Below are positions 19,635-22,658 of a stretch of 22,658 nt of DNA, one piece after another (within the stretch, counting starts at the first letter, position 1; every line of letters starts with the position of its first letter). Made by a program: the position numbers and the translations under genes. Where the stretch lies: contig JADNYJ010000502.1 in NCBI GenBank assembly GCA_015501075.1, forward strand, positions 1 through 22,658. Reading direction: 5' to 3'. This DNA comes from Gymnopilus junonius (Eukaryota > Basidiomycota > Agaricomycetes > Agaricales > Galerinaceae). The notes below the pieces were generated by a model that ran no database searches, was not told the origin of the DNA, and saw only the letters and a program-made list of their open reading frames with translations.

Positions 19635-20307
19635 TTCGGGCATAGTTCCCCGTCGACACCGAATCCCACAACCGCCTCGAAATCTTGGGACATGAGCTGC
19701 TGGAATTCGGCTTCATCCTCCACAATCTCGTTATGTCGTTTCTTAGCATGACTGCATGAAAAGAAGAATTTGAATTTGGATATCACATCAGAGTTAGACC
19801 AGAACTTACCGGTATTGGATGGCTTTAAGCCTTAATAACTCGCGGTGTGCTGCTCTGTAGCGAGCATCAGTTTCCCGTCGATGCTCCCTGCGGAGCCATT
19901 GAGCCTCCTCCTCCTCGCTTGAGAGAGAATTTTTCTTGCTAACTCGAGAAATGACACGTCAGGAAGAGGGTAATAAGCACAGAAAGTACTACTCACCGTT
20001 CGGCTCGTCGACGCGCTTTCTCGCACTCACTAAACACATTCCTGTAATGAAAACAAGGAATAGTACTGAGAAAATGTGAGATAGAAGGGGCGGCATACAG
20101 CCTATAGAAATCGCGCTTTTGAGCACGTCGGCATTCCTCTGCTGTCGGTGGGTCTGCATATCCTAACCAAGTTGGAGGCATGAGAGATGGGGTAGGCTTT
20201 AAGCACCCTGTAAGAGTATGTTAGTCATATTTGATGAACAAAAGCCTGGAATGCATACCAGCAGGTTGAAGGAAGATGTGTTCGTGTGAGGAGTGGTAGT
20301 CATTCAT
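19631..20307 (-). CDS. Five-exon gene, 150-aa highly charged protein, unknown function
   Basis: Exons (minus): 20307-20259, 20207-20099, 20041-19997, 19938-19810 and 19751-19631; introns of 51, 57, 58 and 58 bp all have good GT..AG ends and matching phases. They total 453 nt, 150 codons plus TAA. The protein starts MNDYHSSHEHIFLQPAG, has PPTWLGYADPPTAEECRRAQ, then a long Arg/Lys/Glu-rich, probably helical region (ECEKARRRAERKKN, SSEEEEAQWLRREHRR, RAAHRELLRLKAIQYR) and an acidic C-terminus (EIVEDEAEFQQLMSQDFEAV). It may act as a nucleic-acid- or protein-binding coiled helix; no catalytic motif is seen. In-frame coding-like sequence upstream, cut off by TAG (20347-20349) and TAA (20353-20355), suggests that the ancestral protein was longer. 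It converges on the plus gene. Confidence 0.65.
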
Positions 20308-20429
20308 CTGAAGGTTTCGAGTGACCCAAAAGGAAAGAGACTGAATCTAAATTTAGATGTGCAAGGCATTGGCGTACAACGCCTCCCATTGCTCAATGTA
20401 GAAGTTATACAGGAAGGGATCTTTATTAA

Positions 20430-21261
20430 ATTGAAGTCAATGGTAGATAAATCATACTAGATAAAACTAACAGTAATTTCATTCAGAAATAGCTAATTTG
20501 TTCTGTCTTTGAGGGCCACCAAATGTTTGCACTTGGAGGGCACAAGACTTCAATGTTGGAAATGCTATGTGAAGCTTGTTTCGAGGTTCCACTTTGCCAA
20601 AATCTATTTCATGCTTCATAATTTTAGATATGGCTTCCCTGCGTATCATGTAAAGACAATGGTAGGTTTATTTAAGGAGTTTCTTTCGTTGTTATCCTAT
20701 AATGCAGTTTCGACATCTTCATGTCTGTCCTGAAACCGCCACGCAGGCCTAACCCAGCGAAACAATTACCAAAGAAAAGACATTTATTCCCAATTAGATC
20801 AGAAAAGTACTGTATAAATTACGAGAAGCTATCGTCAATTCTGATTTAATTTAGTTAAAGCAACAAATCAGTCTGAAGGTCAGTGCAAGTTGCCTAGAGA
20901 GCAAGGTGAGCTTGGACTTAATGAAATTAATGAAGTGCGGTGGAAAAATGGTCACATGATTTCCCAAGCCACAAGCTGCATGCGGCGTTACACCAAATTT
21001 TGCATTATCGGATGTTTACCTAAGCTTTACAACTGTAATAAATCGATTCTGATCCTCATAAGCTCTTGATTAAACCAAAAATGTCGATCGTAGGTCAAGA
21101 ACTCGTTACACAATGCGGGGATCAGTGTTGTACCAGCCAATGCGGGATCACAGGAAATGGTTGGTCACATGATTTACCGGCATGATATGATCAACAATCT
21201 TGACTGCGTAGACTACTGACATATATTTCTTTACTCCCTGTCCCTTCCCTCCCTCGATGCC
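20430..21261. other. Upstream flank of the KDZ transposase, with short direct repeats
   Basis: No gene is recognised. GGTCACATGATTT occurs at 20950-20962 and 21163-21175, and CAATGCGG(G)GATCA near 21111-21124 and 21138-21150. A pyrimidine-rich run (21231-21256), common before fungal starts, precedes the ATG at 21262. The plus frame 20509-20733 lacks any motif. Confidence 0.4.
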
Positions 21262-22658
21262 ATGGATAGACCTGCCAAACGGCAATGCCTTCAACTGCAG
21301 AGATTTCACAGCGACTGGGTCAGCCTGGAAGATGATGAAGGCGAGGATTTCGTCCATGTCAGAGAAGGCGGTCTAGGTTGAAAAGGAAACCATGTTTGAA
21401 TGTCTGTAATGCCTCGCGAAGCAGAACGGGCCCTTGGAACGGATTCTCGGGTGCAAGCAACATTTTGGCCAACACCCGACAGTGCGGAGTTCGCATTAGA
21501 CATGACCAGAGATTTGTACGACGAAGCCTTGGAGGTGGATGTTATGGATGAATTGCCCAGTCCAGAAGTAGCAGCAACCAAAAGCAAGTGGAAAATTAGC
21601 AATATTTTGGTGCATTGGTCACTGCCCCACTCTGCTTTGATGTTGTTTGCTTTATCTAACTTGCTTCCTCCTAGGTGCGACCACATGTTGTATGGAAAGA
21701 GCAGTATTGACAAATTTTTCTGGACGAACTTCTTCGCTGGTCAGGCCATGGAGACTTTCGAAGTGCCGAGCAGTGTCCTGACTGCTTGGCTTGGTCTGTC
21801 TCATCTCCTGCTCAGCCTGAATACCGTTGCAAAGAATGCTTGGTCCCCGATTTGACTTGCAGCTTGTGTTGTGTCAGGAGGCACCGAGTCCATCCCTTCC
21901 ACCAAATAGAGGTACGTCTGCATCTGTGTTCTGTTTGCTAGCCAATAACCCAATTTTAATCCTTTACTTATGTCTAGAGATGGGATGGCCACAAATTTCT
22001 TACCATCTCCCTCAAATCTTTAGGCCTCAAGCTGCAACTTAATCACGCTGGCTCATTCTGCGAAAACCCGATTCCAGTGCATACCAACATGCTCGTTCTT
22101 CATACCAATGGTATACATGATGTCACCATTTGCTACTGTGGATGTCCACGTGCTCTACCTCCCAATATCCAACTCCTTCGCCGCCAGCTTTACCCGGCTT
22201 CACATATCAAAATCAAGACCTGCGCTTCATTCCAATTACTCGAACACCTCCACAAATTCACCTTAACAACAAAGGCTTCCACTTATGACTTCTACTGGGC
22301 ACTCGAGAAGTTGACAACCAACACAGGAATGGGTGTCCCGAAATCACACTACAAGCTGCTTTTCCGAATGATACTTCAATGGTGCCACCTCAAGATGCTG
22401 AAGTGGGCTGGCAGAGCCAATGATCCCACCGGCGTCATGGCATGAAAACTGGAGAGCTTGCTATATGATGTCCATCTTGCCCCCATCCAGGCATCAACCT
22501 GCCGGAAGATTGGGTGAACGTGCCCGAAAAGCTCAAGTAAGTCCTGCCACTCTTTCGTGACCCCACTTCCCTCTAAACATCTGTAGATTTCTTTTCATGA
22601 TGATTATGTGTATGGACGCAAACTTTCGCTTGAAGAACCAACTTGTATCCAATTACTC
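21262..22658 (+). pseudogene. KDZ (Kyakuja-Dileera-Zisupton) transposase, N-terminal half, decayed, runs off the window
   Basis: The ATG at 21262 opens MDRPAKRQCLQLQRFHSDWV and an acidic segment, with TGA at 21379-21381 and 21397-21399. An intron precedes exon 21675-21911 (donor of the first exon unclear), which starts VRPHVVWKEQY, has TGA at 21708-21710, then a Cys/His zinc cluster: QCPDC, YRCKEC, LTCSLCC, RRHRVHPFH (CxC2 domain). After a 66-bp intron, exon 21978 reads RWDGHKFLTISLKSLGLKLQ, MLVLHTNGIHDV, CGCPRALPPNIQLLRRQLYP, TTKASTYDFYWALEKLT and LQWCHLKMLKWAGRANDPTG. A one-base loss near 22441-22448 shifts the frame, and TGA at 22466-22468 follows. After a 50-bp intron (22537-22586) it continues CMDANFRLKNQLVSNY to the end. 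These are signature blocks of KDZ transposases of Agaricomycetes. The catalytic core should lie mostly beyond the window. Confidence 0.85.

Noticed and set aside
20509..20733. 74-codon plus frame upstream of KDZ
   Set aside because: No recognisable motif, no clear splice sites and AT-rich composition.
21306..21713. 135-codon minus frame overlapping the KDZ start
   Set aside because: It is the shadow of the KDZ coding strand, whose blocks and introns match the family.
1..22658. tRNA, rRNA or CRISPR features
   Set aside because: No tRNA B-box with matching A-box, no rRNA core sequence and no spaced prokaryotic-type repeats were seen on either strand.

Overview
The window looks like a repeat-rich, transposon-graveyard stretch of a basidiomycete (Agaricomycetes) nuclear genome. 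The reasons are: many short spliceosomal introns (50-66 bp, GTNNGT...YAG) that restore reading frames exactly; a KDZ-type transposase with the CxC2 zinc cluster typical of mushroom-forming fungi; a Ty3/gypsy fragment; and several protein families that I associate only with Agaricomycetes. Genus cannot be decided. All family names rest on motif reading, not on a search.

Layout. 1-800 is degenerate GGATGGAT-type satellite that switches strand. 960-1127 and 3526-3633 are two copies of a 12-bp AT-rich minisatellite flanking a decayed minus-strand coding block (about 1790-3110). 4262-5610 (minus) is a broken, intron-containing gene resembling the fungal DUF6532 family, with a possible upstream exon at 6432-6746. 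7455-8060 is a broken Ser/Pro-rich minus ORF. 8503-10237 (plus) is the C-terminal part of an SF1 (PIF1-like) helicase running into a ubiquitin-specific-protease-like (C19) domain, with stops and frameshifts. A foldback sequence lies about 100 bp beyond it. 10957-11355 (minus) may start a small secreted protein. 11922-13510 (minus) is a Ty3/gypsy gag-pol fragment that ends just after the YMDD box, next to a cluster of inverted repeats (13556-13864).

The right 8 kb is denser and better preserved. 14511-17008 (minus) is a five-exon gene of 759 codons with exact splice phasing but four in-frame stops. Divergent from it is a three-exon plus-strand gene (17703-19271), probably frameshifted in exon 2. 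Convergent with that is an apparently intact five-exon gene of 150 aa (19631-20307, minus). 21262 to the window end is the N-terminal half of a KDZ transposase, also with stops and one frameshift.

The unifying signal is cytosine decay. Thirteen of the stops inside recognisable frames are TGA, mostly where Arg (CGA) is expected. Four of four substitutions between the two tandem-duplication pairs at 19.27-19.63 kb are CpG to TpG/CpA. This fits heavy CpG methylation of mobile DNA. The genes at 14.5-20.3 kb may be passengers of, or neighbours hit by, the KDZ element; that link is inference.
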